Source: Paenimyroides tangerinum (lineage in GTDB: Bacteria; Bacteroidota; Bacteroidia; Flavobacteriales; Flavobacteriaceae). From it: 64,000 nt of DNA. Under the pieces are notes generated by a model that ran no database searches, was not told the DNA's origin, and was given only the letters and a program-made list of their open reading frames with translations. Position 1 is the first letter of the stretch. Each line of letters opens with the position of its first letter. A program made the position numbers and the translations under genes. This document shows, in pieces, positions 34,512 through 43,140 of the stretch. Location of the stretch: NCBI RefSeq assembly GCF_003865405.1, contig NZ_RQVQ01000015.1, positions 1-64,000 on the forward strand, written 5' to 3'.

Positions 34512-35288
34512 ATGGCAACATATAATAAAAGAGGATACAAAGCTCCAAAACCTGAAGAAGAAGCAGATGAAACTGTTACAGCTCAATATATTAATGATAA
34601 AGATAGTGAAACAGCTGAAGTTTTTGATACGTTAGATACAACAGCATCGAAAATGGGAACTTGGTTTACAAGAAATCAAAAGTTTATTTTTGGAGGTATT
34701 TTTGTTTTAGCAGTTGCAACTGTTGGATATTTAGGATACAACCATTTTATTATGGAGCCAAATGAAGAAGAAGCTGCAAATGAAATGTTCCAAGCACAAC
34801 AATATTTTGACCAAGCAGTAAATGGTCAAGATACGGATTCTCTTTACAATTTAGCTTTAAATGGAGCTGAAGGAAAAATGGGATTCTTAAAAATAGCTGA
34901 AAACTATTCAGGAACTAAAGCTGCATCAATTTCTAGCTATTATGCAGGTATGGCTTATTTAAATACTGGTAAATTCAAAGAAGCGATTGGTCAGTTAGAG
35001 AAATTTCAATCTGACGATTTAATCCTAAAAGCAACTTCTTTAGGTGCGATTGGTGATGCGTTTTCTGAATTAAATCAACCAAACGAAGCTTTAGAATATT
35101 ATTTAAAAGCAGCTAATCATAATAAAAATGAGTTTACTACACCACGTTTTTCTTATAAAGCTGGTTTAGTTGCATTGCAATTAGGTAAAAAAGAAGAAGC
35201 TTTCAAATTATTTACTTTAGTTAAAGAAGAATATAAATCATCTCCTGAAGCAGCAAACGTTGATTATTACTTAGGAATGTCTCTATAA
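34512..35288 (+). CDS. membrane-anchored TPR protein (YfgM-like)
   Basis: 258 residues: charged N-terminus, one membrane helix (about 57-77, FIFGGIFVLAVATVGYLGY) and periplasmic TPR repeats (for example YYAGMAYLNTGKFKEAIGQL and LGAIGDAFSELNQPNEALEY). This layout is that of YfgM, an ancillary protein of the Sec translocon, but the Bacteroidota protein has not been shown to act so. It forms an operon with ribH four bases downstream. Confidence 0.82.
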   Translation: MATYNKRGYKAPKPEEEADETVTAQYINDKDSETAEVFDTLDTTASKMGTWFTRNQKFIFGGIFVLAVATVGYLGYNHFIMEPNEEEAANEMFQAQQYFDQAVNGQDTDSLYNLALNGAEGKMGFLKIAENYSGTKAASISSYYAGMAYLNTGKFKEAIGQLEKFQSDDLILKATSLGAIGDAFSELNQPNEALEYYLKAANHNKNEFTTPRFSYKAGLVALQLGKKEEAFKLFTLVKEEYKSSPEAANVDYYLGMSL

Positions 35289-35292
35289 TATT

Positions 35293-35775
35293 ATGGCAAC
35301 AGCTAATAAAAATCTTTCGAATTACGATAAAACGCAGTTGATTGACGCTAAACCATTTCGTTTTGGAATTGTGGTTTCTGAATGGAACGATAAAATTACA
35401 AACGGATTGTATCAAGGTGCAGTTGATGCTTTAATCGATTGTGGTGCTTTACCAGTGAACATTGTTCGTTGGGATGTTCCAGGAAGTTTTGAATTGATTT
35501 TTGGTTCGAAACGTATGATTGAAACACAACATGTCGATGTAGTTATTGCAATCGGTTGTGTTATCAAAGGTGAAACAATGCATTTCGAGTTTGTTTGTGA
35601 TGGTGTTACGCAAGGAATCAAAGATTTGAATGTGAAATATCATATTCCAACAATCTTTTGTTTGTTAACTGATAATAACGAGCAACAATCAATCGATAGA
35701 AGTGGTGGAATTCACGGAAACAAAGGAACTGAAGCTGCAGTTGCTGCATTAAAAATGATTGCTTTAAATCAATAA
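35293..35775 (+). CDS. ribH: 6,7-dimethyl-8-ribityllumazine synthase
   Basis: 160 residues; condenses the pyrimidine product of the RibD branch with dihydroxybutanone phosphate to give lumazine, the penultimate step of riboflavin synthesis. Motifs FGIVVSEWNDKITNGLYQGA, VPGSFELIFGSKRMI, IAIGCVIKGETMHFEFVCDG and GNKGTEAAVAAL are intact. An N-terminal extension of about 20 residues precedes the core. Icosahedral enzyme in the cytoplasm. It ends the operon before a strong terminator. Confidence 0.96.
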   Translation: MATANKNLSNYDKTQLIDAKPFRFGIVVSEWNDKITNGLYQGAVDALIDCGALPVNIVRWDVPGSFELIFGSKRMIETQHVDVVIAIGCVIKGETMHFEFVCDGVTQGIKDLNVKYHIPTIFCLLTDNNEQQSIDRSGGIHGNKGTEAAVAALKMIALNQ

Positions 35776-35792
35776 GATTTATAAAATATTTC

Positions 35793-35827
35793 AAAGCCTG
35801 TTTTTTTACAAAACAGGCTTTTTTTAT
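35793..35827 (+). terminator. terminator of ribH
   Basis: Perfect 12-base stem aaagcctgtttt / aaaacaggcttt (35793-35804, 35810-35821) followed by a T run. Confidence 0.9.
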
Positions 35828-35847
35828 GACATTTTTACAACTTAATA

Positions 35848-35880
35848 TTTAGTAAAAACAGACCTATTTGTTTATTTTTG
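35848..35880 (+). promoter_or_regulatory. candidate mutL promoter
   Basis: TTTA (35848-35851) and TATTTTTG (35873-35880), a perfect -7 box with spacing 21, 27 bases before the mutL start. Confidence 0.5.
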
Positions 35881-35906
35881 TTAATTAATTTAAAACCAAA
35901 TTACAC

Positions 35907-37880
35907 ATGTCAAGTATCATCCGTTTACTTCCAGATCACGTAGCAAATCAAATTGCTGCTGGTGAAGTAGTACAACGACCGGCTTCGGTTGTAAAAGAAT
36001 TACTTGAAAATGCGGTCGATGCAGGTGCAACGGTTATTAAACTTGTGATTAAAGACGCAGGAAAAACCTTGATTCAGGTTATCGATAACGGAAAAGGAAT
36101 GAATGAAACCGATGCGCGTTTGTGTTTTGAACGTCATGCGACTTCTAAAATTTCGATTGCTGAAGATTTGTTTAAACTACAAACCAAAGGTTTCCGTGGC
36201 GAAGCTTTGGCGTCAATTGCTGCGATTGCACACGTTGAATTAAAAACCAAACAAGCCGATGCTGAATTGGGAACGCATGTTATTATCGAAGGTAGCAAAA
36301 TTGTTTCTCAAGAAGTTGCGGTTGTTCCTGATGGAACTTCGTTCATCGTTAAAAATTTATTCTATAATATTCCAGCTCGTAGAAATTTCTTGAAATCTGA
36401 CACGGTTGAATTCCGTCATGTTATTGATGAATTTGAACGCGTAGCTTTGGCTCATAACAATATTCAATTTGTGTTGATTAATAATGGAAGTGAGATGTTT
36501 AATCTTCCAGCATCAAATTACCGTCAGCGAATTGTAAATGTTTTTGGTGGAAAAACCAATGAAAAATTAGTTCCGGTTCAAGAAACTACGGAAATTATCG
36601 AAATACAAGGATTTGTCGCAAAACCTGAATATGCTAAAAAGAGTAGAGGAGAGCAGTTTTTCTTTGTTAACGACCGATTCATTAAAAGTGGTTATTTGCA
36701 TCATGCGGTAACTGCTGCTTTTGAAGGTTTGCTGAAAGAAGGAACGCATCCGAGTTATTTTTTATATTTAACGTTACCTCCAAATAGTATTGATATTAAT
36801 ATTCATCCAACGAAAACAGAAATCAAGTTTGATGATGAACATGCGTTGTATGCTATTTTACGAGCAACTGTAAAGCATAGTTTAGGTCAATTTCAAGTTT
36901 CACCTGTTTTGGATTTTCAGCGTGATGAAACTTTAGATACGCCTTATGCATTAGAAAATACTAAATCTGTTGAACCAACGGTTCAGGTAGATGCTGGTTT
37001 TAATCCGTTTTTGGATACTGATGTGAAATTGGGTTCGTATGAATATCAGAAAAGTAATCGTTCGTATGAAGATGTATTTTCGAGTAAATCATCAAGTGGA
37101 TTTAAGAGTTCTAGTTCAGGAAGTTTATCTTCTAAAATGAATGCTTCGAGTTTCCCTTCGTATTCAAAAAATACAGATTCCAATTCTGGTTGGGAAACGC
37201 TTTATGACGGAATTAAACCCGCAACAGAAGATATTTTAACAGCTCAAGGACATACTTTTGAATCGGAAGTTAAGAATGAAACTTTATTTGAATTAGACGA
37301 TACTGAAAGAAATTTTAAAAATCAATCGTATCAAATTCAGAAAAAATATATTGTAAGTCCAATTAAATCCGGAATGATAATCATTGACCAACGTCGTGCG
37401 CATCAGCGTATTTTGTACGAACGTTATCTAGAAAGTTTATCCTTACAAAATAATTCAAGTCAGCAATTGCTTTTTCCGTTAACTTTATATTATGCAACTT
37501 TCGAAATGGAATTGCTAAAAAGTTTACAGACAGATTTAGTTCAAATGGGATTTTTGTTTGAAACTTTAGATAACGAAAAAGTAATTATTTCTGGAATTCC
37601 AGTTACGATTTCTGAAAGTGAAGTTTCTATTGTTTTAGAAGATTTATTAAACGAATTACAGAGTGAATTTCCTGATGAAAAAGATGTTCTAAAAGATAAA
37701 ATTGCTAAATCGCTTTCACAAAGTTTAGCTGTAAAAACTGGAACATATCTTACAGATAAAGAACAAGAAAATATTGTAGATTCGTTATTCGCTTGTAAAG
37801 AACCAAACGTTTCACCATTTTTAAAACCAACATTCATTACAATGCGTGTTGAAGATATTGATAAAAAATTTATGTTATGA
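35907..37880 (+). CDS. mutL: DNA mismatch repair protein MutL
   Basis: 657 residues. The GHL ATPase is N-terminal: HVANQIAAGEVVQRPASVV, ELLENAVDAGAT, IDNGKGM and TKGFRGEALASIAAIAH. A poorly conserved Ser-rich linker (about 370-430) leads to the C-terminal dimerisation domain with IDQRRAHQRILYERYL. The C-terminus has no DQHAxxExxxE metal motif in usual form, the position being occupied by DQRRAHQRILYE, so strong endonuclease activity is uncertain. It coordinates MutS-directed repair. The first rhomboid gene overlaps its end by four bases. Confidence 0.95.
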   Translation: MSSIIRLLPDHVANQIAAGEVVQRPASVVKELLENAVDAGATVIKLVIKDAGKTLIQVIDNGKGMNETDARLCFERHATSKISIAEDLFKLQTKGFRGEALASIAAIAHVELKTKQADAELGTHVIIEGSKIVSQEVAVVPDGTSFIVKNLFYNIPARRNFLKSDTVEFRHVIDEFERVALAHNNIQFVLINNGSEMFNLPASNYRQRIVNVFGGKTNEKLVPVQETTEIIEIQGFVAKPEYAKKSRGEQFFFVNDRFIKSGYLHHAVTAAFEGLLKEGTHPSYFLYLTLPPNSIDINIHPTKTEIKFDDEHALYAILRATVKHSLGQFQVSPVLDFQRDETLDTPYALENTKSVEPTVQVDAGFNPFLDTDVKLGSYEYQKSNRSYEDVFSSKSSSGFKSSSSGSLSSKMNASSFPSYSKNTDSNSGWETLYDGIKPATEDILTAQGHTFESEVKNETLFELDDTERNFKNQSYQIQKKYIVSPIKSGMIIIDQRRAHQRILYERYLESLSLQNNSSQQLLFPLTLYYATFEMELLKSLQTDLVQMGFLFETLDNEKVIISGIPVTISESEVSIVLEDLLNELQSEFPDEKDVLKDKIAKSLSQSLAVKTGTYLTDKEQENIVDSLFACKEPNVSPFLKPTFITMRVEDIDKKFML

Positions 37881-38632
37881 TGCCAATTACCAATGTTGTT
37901 AAGCAACTTTTAATTATAAATGTGATTTTATTTGGTGCAACTCATTTTGTACCTGTGTTAACCGAATATTTCGCATTGTTTTATTTCGAAAACCCATTGT
38001 TTCGAGTGTGGCAAATTTTGACACATATGTTTATGCATGCAAATTTACCACATATTTTCTTCAATATGTTTGCTTTATATTCTTTTGGTTCAACTATTGA
38101 ACATTTTTGGGGTGGAAAGAAATTTTTATTTTTCTATATTTCATGTGGTTTAGGAGCTGCAGCTTTACATACGGCTGTAAATTATTATCAAGTAAATTCG
38201 GCAATTGATATTTTGGTTTCTAATGGTTTTACAGAAAATTCCATTTTTGAAGTTTTGAACTATGGTCGAAATAATTATAATCCAAATTGGATGCAATTTT
38301 TATCACATAGTCAATTAGAAGGTTTAATGTCTTCATATTACCCTTATTCGGTTGGAGCTTCTGGGGCAATATATGGTTTGTTAGTTGCGTTTGCATTTAT
38401 GTTTCCAAATGCAGAATTAGCTTTGATGTTCATTCCAATTCCAATTAAAGCTAAATTCTTTGTTCCTGCCATTTTATTAATCGATTTATATTTAGGTTTT
38501 AGTGGCGGTTCTATTTTTGGTACGAGTACGGGTGTTGCACATTTTGCACATTTAGGAGGTGCTTTAATGGGTTTTATTATGGTTTTGATTTGGAAAAAAA
38601 ACGAGTTTAACAACATGCGTTGGGATAGATAA
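37877..38632 (+). CDS. rhomboid-family intramembrane serine protease 1
   Basis: 251 residues with six or seven membrane helices. Catalytic Ser in VGASGAIYGLL (about residue 157-167) and catalytic His in HFAHLGGALMGF near the end; the HxxHxxxNxxALYSFG loop appears as HANLPHIFFNMFALYSFGS. It cleaves membrane proteins within the bilayer; substrates unknown. It overlaps mutL by four bases (ATGA) and is followed two bases later by a second rhomboid. Confidence 0.92.
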   Translation: MMPITNVVKQLLIINVILFGATHFVPVLTEYFALFYFENPLFRVWQILTHMFMHANLPHIFFNMFALYSFGSTIEHFWGGKKFLFFYISCGLGAAALHTAVNYYQVNSAIDILVSNGFTENSIFEVLNYGRNNYNPNWMQFLSHSQLEGLMSSYYPYSVGASGAIYGLLVAFAFMFPNAELALMFIPIPIKAKFFVPAILLIDLYLGFSGGSIFGTSTGVAHFAHLGGALMGFIMVLIWKKNEFNNMRWDR

Positions 38633-38634
38633 TT

Positions 38635-39489
38635 ATGGAATTATTACAGAATTTAAAACGTGGTTATAAAGCAGGAAACATCGTACAACGTCTATTGTAT
38701 TGGAATGTTGCGGTTGCTATTATTTTTATAATATTTAAAGCATTTTATCAACCGGTTTATTTGTTTTTAGTTGATAACATTAGTTTAAATTCTAATTTCG
38801 AAATATTTATTTATAAACCTTGGACGCTAATTACCTATAGTTTTTTACATGCCGATTTTATTCATTTGCTTTTCAACTTGTTGATGTTGTATTTTGTCGG
38901 GATGTTATTCGAAACGTTTTTTAGTAAATTTCAATTACTTGCCGTTTATGTTTTTGGTGGAATTTTCGCTGGAATGACTTATTTAATCGCTAGTAATTTT
39001 CTTGATATTAACTCACAAGTAGTTGGTGCTTCTGGTGCGATTATGGCTTTGCTTTTTGCCGTTACTACGTATCGACCAAATATGAACGTCCGTTTGGCTT
39101 TGATTGGAAATGTAAAAGTTTGGTACATTGCAGCTTTCTTTGTTTTTTTGGATATTGTTCAAATTCCAATGAGTAATGCAGGCGGTCATATTACGCATTT
39201 AGGTGGCGCTTTATTCGGATTTATTTATATTCAATGTTTGAATAAAGGATTTGATATGGGGAAATTTTTTGTTTGGCTTAACGATTTATTTTCTCCAAAT
39301 AAAAAGAAATACACTAACTTTAAGAATGTTTATACAAACAATAAAAATGGGCAAACTTCATCTCAACCTAAAAAGAATCAAAAAGATGAAGTTCAAATTC
39401 AAATTGATGTAATCCTTGATAAAATAAGTAAATCGGGTTACGAAAGTTTATCAAAAGAAGAAAAAGAATTTTTGTTTAAGCAACGCTAA
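38635..39489 (+). CDS. rhomboid-family intramembrane serine protease 2
   Basis: 284 residues. Same fold as its neighbour, with HADFIHLLFNLLMLYFVG, catalytic VGASGAIMALL and GGHITHLGGALFGF. It carries an additional ~80-residue soluble C-terminal tail rich in Lys and Gln, ending with a short helix SGYESLSKEEKEFLFKQ that is typical of flavobacterial rhomboids. Tandem rhomboids behind mutL are a standing Bacteroidota arrangement. Confidence 0.92.
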   Translation: MELLQNLKRGYKAGNIVQRLLYWNVAVAIIFIIFKAFYQPVYLFLVDNISLNSNFEIFIYKPWTLITYSFLHADFIHLLFNLLMLYFVGMLFETFFSKFQLLAVYVFGGIFAGMTYLIASNFLDINSQVVGASGAIMALLFAVTTYRPNMNVRLALIGNVKVWYIAAFFVFLDIVQIPMSNAGGHITHLGGALFGFIYIQCLNKGFDMGKFFVWLNDLFSPNKKKYTNFKNVYTNNKNGQTSSQPKKNQKDEVQIQIDVILDKISKSGYESLSKEEKEFLFKQR

Positions 39490-39494
39490 ACGGC

Positions 39495-40535
39495 ATGAAA
39501 AACCTTTCTTGGTTTAATAAAATAATATATGTGTTCAATGTTATACTCGCTGTATGTACGTTGATAGGATATGTTTTGCCTTTTCTAGCGCCAAAATTAT
39601 TTCCGTTTTTTGCGGTTTTAACTTTGGTTTTACCTTCTTTGCTTATTCTTAATATTTTCTTTTTAGTGTATTGGCTGTTTCAATTCAAACGTCAAATGTG
39701 GCTTTCTTCTGTGATTTTCTTGTTGGGAATTACCTTCTTTACTAAATTTTTTAAATTTTCTGAGCAAACTTTAGCCAAAGAAGAAGAAGATTTTACAGTA
39801 TTGAGTTATAATGTTCGTTTGTTTAATTTGTTTGATTGGATTCCTAACGAAAATATTCCTGAAAATATTAAACGTTTTGTCGAACAACAAAATCCTGATA
39901 TTATATGTTTTCAAGAATATTCAAAATCAGCAAATTTTGAATTTGACGATTATAAATTTCGTCATATTGTAATGCACGGTAAAAAAATCAAATCGGGTCA
40001 AGCTATTTTTTCAAAATTTAGAATGATTAATGAAGGTGAAATAACTTTGCCAAACTCCGATAATAATGTGGTTTATGCCGATGTGATTAAAGGAAGCGAT
40101 ACCATTCGTGTTTACAGCATACATTTACAATCAATCAATATCAGTCCAGATATTAATGAGAAAATTGATGAAAGTAAATCTAAATTGATTTTTAAACGAA
40201 TTAGTTCCGCGTTTAAAGAACAGCAAGTGCAATCGGAATTAATTCAATCGCATATGAATGATTTTAAAGGTTCTAAAATTATATGCGGAGATATGAATAA
40301 TTCTGCTTTTTCTTACGTTTACAACAACATCAAAGGCGATATGCAAGATGCATTTGTAAGAGCTGGAAAAGGTTTTGGAAAAACATATAATTATAAATAT
40401 TATCCTGCTCGAATTGATTATATTTTGGTTGATGAAATTTTTGAAGTTAAGGAGTTTGAAACCTTTGATAATTTTAAAAATTCGGACCATTTTCCAATTT
40501 TAGCACGACTTAAAATCACAAAAGATGAACCTTAA
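39495..40535 (+). CDS. endonuclease/exonuclease/phosphatase family membrane protein
   Basis: 346 residues: three N-terminal membrane helices (about 8-80) then an EEP domain with FTVLSYNVRLFNLFDW, IICFQEY, YSIHLQSI, ICGDMNNSAFSYVYNNI and NSDHFPILARL, which supply the metal and catalytic residues of the DNase I-like fold. Orientation of the helices suggests the catalytic domain faces the periplasm. The substrate (nucleic acid or phospho-ester) is not known. Last gene of the mutL-rhomboid operon. Confidence 0.85.
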   Translation: MKNLSWFNKIIYVFNVILAVCTLIGYVLPFLAPKLFPFFAVLTLVLPSLLILNIFFLVYWLFQFKRQMWLSSVIFLLGITFFTKFFKFSEQTLAKEEEDFTVLSYNVRLFNLFDWIPNENIPENIKRFVEQQNPDIICFQEYSKSANFEFDDYKFRHIVMHGKKIKSGQAIFSKFRMINEGEITLPNSDNNVVYADVIKGSDTIRVYSIHLQSINISPDINEKIDESKSKLIFKRISSAFKEQQVQSELIQSHMNDFKGSKIICGDMNNSAFSYVYNNIKGDMQDAFVRAGKGFGKTYNYKYYPARIDYILVDEIFEVKEFETFDNFKNSDHFPILARLKITKDEP

Positions 40536-40553
40536 TTTAGATTCATCTTTTTT
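40521..40553. terminator. bidirectional terminator
   Basis: Stem aaagatgaa / ttcatcttt (40521-40529, 40542-40550) covering the ends of two convergent genes, with a T run. Confidence 0.75.
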
Positions 40554-41406
40554 GTTTTAAACGTTCAAGTTCTAAGTCAATTTCCTCAACATAAACTTCA
40601 TCAAATCGTTCAATGTAAGGTTCGAACATTTTAGTTCCTTTTCCAATCAATTCTTTGGCTTTATTCAAATGATAACTCGCTTTTTCAAAGTTGTTTTTAT
40701 CCAAATAAATCTTTCCTAATTGATAGTGCATTTCTGTGAAATTATCATAAACAGCCAATTGATTTTCGTAATATTCAATGGCTTTTTCTAAATTATTAAG
40801 TTCTGAATAGCTTCGTGCAATATAAAAATAAACTAAGAAATTATCCAAAGGGTCAAAACCTCTTTTTTTATCGAGTTCCAAAAGTTTTTCTAAAGTTTCA
40901 ATAGCTTCATCATATCTTTTTAATTGAAATAATGCCTGACCTTTTAAGAGCAAACAAATTTCTCCATGACAAGCAATTAAAGGTTGTGATTTTTTCATTT
41001 CAAGAATCAAATCAACATCTTTTATGGCCGCTTCATAATCTCTATAAAAATACAACATAGACCAAGCTTTGTATTCCAATGCAGCTGTTTTACCTTGCTT
41101 TAAATCCATTTCAACCGCTTTGTTCAATAATTTCATAGCTTTGATATGTTCTCCCGCTTTTTTGTAAGAATAGGAATAAGTTTGAACAATATCTTTGCGT
41201 TCTGGATTTGCCATCAAAGCCGAATCTTTATATATGCGATGCATTTCAGACGTTTGATAATAGTTATCTAAAGCTGCCAATTTATTGTATTTATCCGCCA
41301 ATTGCTTTCTCTCTTCTAAAGAAAGATGCTCGAATGGATTATTTTGCGCAAAACAACCTACACTGAATAATCCGATTGCTAATATGTATATTTTTTTTAA
41401 GGACAT
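40543..41406 (-). CDS. secreted TPR protein
   Basis: 287 residues with a signal peptide (MSLKKIYILAIGLFSVGCFAQ, where Cys18 could also act as a lipobox-like residue) and at least four TPR units, for example LLKGQALFQLKRYDEAIETL and EMHYQLGKIYLDKNNFEKAS. A periplasmic protein-interaction module; partners unknown. Its start overlaps the end of the upstream lipoprotein gene by ten bases, so the two are translated from one message. Confidence 0.78.
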   Translation of the reverse strand: MSLKKIYILAIGLFSVGCFAQNNPFEHLSLEERKQLADKYNKLAALDNYYQTSEMHRIYKDSALMANPERKDIVQTYSYSYKKAGEHIKAMKLLNKAVEMDLKQGKTAALEYKAWSMLYFYRDYEAAIKDVDLILEMKKSQPLIACHGEICLLLKGQALFQLKRYDEAIETLEKLLELDKKRGFDPLDNFLVYFYIARSYSELNNLEKAIEYYENQLAVYDNFTEMHYQLGKIYLDKNNFEKASYHLNKAKELIGKGTKMFEPYIERFDEVYVEEIDLELERLKQKR

Positions 41407-42485
41407 AAATCTATTATTTTACCGTTTTCTATTTTAAACATCAAAAAGTAGTGAATATCATAACCATTATTTTTCTCAGTGTTCGAGTTCCAATCCTCGA
41501 TTTCTGAAATTTTTGTGATTAAATGTTTAATTAATGCTGTGTCAAATGTTGCAGCATTATAATTCATATCCATTTGTTCTAAACCAAATCTGCCAATCTC
41601 ATAATTACAATTTATGGTAAAATGAATGTTGATGTATCCGTTTCCTTTGGTTAAAGGTGCATCTTTTCCTAATGTTTTTAGAAGGTATTTATTTCCTTTT
41701 TGATGTCTTAAATCGGGGTCATAACTAAAATATTCATAGGGTCTTCTATCATTACAAATTTGATAAGGTTTTGATTTAATTAGGCTTGGTTCTACTTTTT
41801 TATAATCCTCATAAATTGTTTTCGTTTCAGCATAATGAACCAATGTAAATTCATTGTTTTTAAGTTTTACAATTTCATAAATTCTGTTTGAAAAATTGTC
41901 GCTTTTTAATATTTGAAGAAACAAACTTTTTTTGATTTTTTTGATTTCGTATTTATGAGTTTCAAATTCTGAATACATTAAGCTTTCGTCAAAATAATAA
42001 TCAAATGTAACAGTGATTTCGTTGTTATTAAATTTTAATTGTTTCAAAATTTTTAAATCACTATTTGGACTTGATGGTGTTTTTTCTATTTTGCTTTGAA
42101 ATGTTTTATGATTTACTTTTTTTATAAATTCTAAAGAATCTATATTTCTTTCTTCCTTAACATTGAAAAAGAATGCTTGAAAAGCTAATTTATTGTCTTT
42201 ATAATGTTCAAACTTGGCATTAGATTTTGACTTTTGAATGATTAATTTATTATTATCAAAAGTGACCGTATCTGTTTTACTTTTAGGAGTTTTAAATCCT
42301 AATGACGCGTTATTATCTTTATTGATTAAATAGACAGAATCATTCTTAAAGCCTAAAAAAACTTCACTAGGAACATTAAAATCTTCAGAGGTGTATCCAG
42401 AAACATAGAGTTCTGAATTGCTTTTTTTTGTTGTTTTGCAACTTATTAAGGCAAATAAACTAAATAGTAAAAGTATTTTTTTCAT
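41397..42485 (-). CDS. lipoprotein, function unknown
   Basis: 362 residues; lipoprotein signal with lipobox FALISC (about 11-16) followed by KTTKK. No domain recognised. The C-terminal ~90 residues (GNGYINIHFTINCNYEIGRF … HYFLMFKIENGKIIDLCP) look like the TonB-C-like or 'energy transducer' type alpha/beta fold seen in flavobacterial lipoproteins, but this is weak. It overlaps the TPR gene and probably works with it. Confidence 0.62.
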   Translation of the reverse strand: MKKILLLFSLFALISCKTTKKSNSELYVSGYTSEDFNVPSEVFLGFKNDSVYLINKDNNASLGFKTPKSKTDTVTFDNNKLIIQKSKSNAKFEHYKDNKLAFQAFFFNVKEERNIDSLEFIKKVNHKTFQSKIEKTPSSPNSDLKILKQLKFNNNEITVTFDYYFDESLMYSEFETHKYEIKKIKKSLFLQILKSDNFSNRIYEIVKLKNNEFTLVHYAETKTIYEDYKKVEPSLIKSKPYQICNDRRPYEYFSYDPDLRHQKGNKYLLKTLGKDAPLTKGNGYINIHFTINCNYEIGRFGLEQMDMNYNAATFDTALIKHLITKISEIEDWNSNTEKNNGYDIHYFLMFKIENGKIIDLCP

Positions 42486-42499
42486 AACTGTAAAAACGC

Positions 42500-42537
42500 A
42501 ACAAGCGATTAACTTAAAAGTTAATGGCTTGTTTTTT
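42500..42537 (-). terminator. hairpin at the end of wbqC-like gene
   Basis: Long imperfect stem acaagcgattaactt / aagttaatggcttgt (about 42501-42532) overlapping the last codons and stop of the WbqC gene. The minus-strand T run is broken, so termination may be partial. Confidence 0.5.
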
Positions 42538-43131
42538 TAGATAATCGATTCCGTATCTTCCTTCGTTAAAAAGTAAATCCAGAATGCTTAAGTTATTAAT
42601 AAAACCGTATTTTTCTTCGAATACTTGCGTATAAGGTTCAAATTGATTTGTGTCTTTTTTTCCGTCAATTAAAGGTCTTAAATCAACCAAATTGGTTACT
42701 TGCTTATGATATTCATCCGTTGTTTCAAACGGAAGTTTTATACCTAAACTATCTGTAACTAACTGATGGGTTTCTAAATTCAAATCCATCAAAAAATCGT
42801 GTTTCTTTTCAAATAAACTTCTAAAATCATCTTCAAAATATTCAAAGAAAGGAGAAGTTCTGTAAGCAGATTCTAACGATTTTAGATGTTGCTTTCTCCA
42901 ATTAAAGTCGTATTCGATTTTTACATCTTTATATTTTTGATTTGGAGTTATTCCTTTTTTAATCGGTATATTCAACAATTGTGTTCCGTTTGCACCATAG
43001 ATGTACATTCGGTTTCTATTGGTCTGTTTTTGAAAGTTATCTTCCATTTCAAAAGTAATCTTGTCAGCCTGAATCATCGCAACAAAATGACTAATCGAAG
43101 GGAAATAACTTGGATGTATTAAAATATCCAT
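42514..43131 (-). CDS. WbqC-like family protein
   Basis: 205 residues of the WbqC family: starts ILIHPSYFPSISHFVAMIQA and contains NRMYIYGANGTQLLNIPI and RKQHLKSLESAYRTSPFFEY, all diagnostic. WbqC members occur in O-antigen clusters of some bacteria and as a housekeeping gene in Bacteroidota; the reaction is not established. It is last in the parA-parB-DUF5683-dapB-lepB operon, nine bases behind lepB. Confidence 0.88.
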   Translation of the reverse strand: MDILIHPSYFPSISHFVAMIQADKITFEMEDNFQKQTNRNRMYIYGANGTQLLNIPIKKGITPNQKYKDVKIEYDFNWRKQHLKSLESAYRTSPFFEYFEDDFRSLFEKKHDFLMDLNLETHQLVTDSLGIKLPFETTDEYHKQVTNLVDLRPLIDGKKDTNQFEPYTQVFEEKYGFINNLSILDLLFNEGRYGIDYLKKQAINF

Positions 43132-43140
43132 TTTGTATTT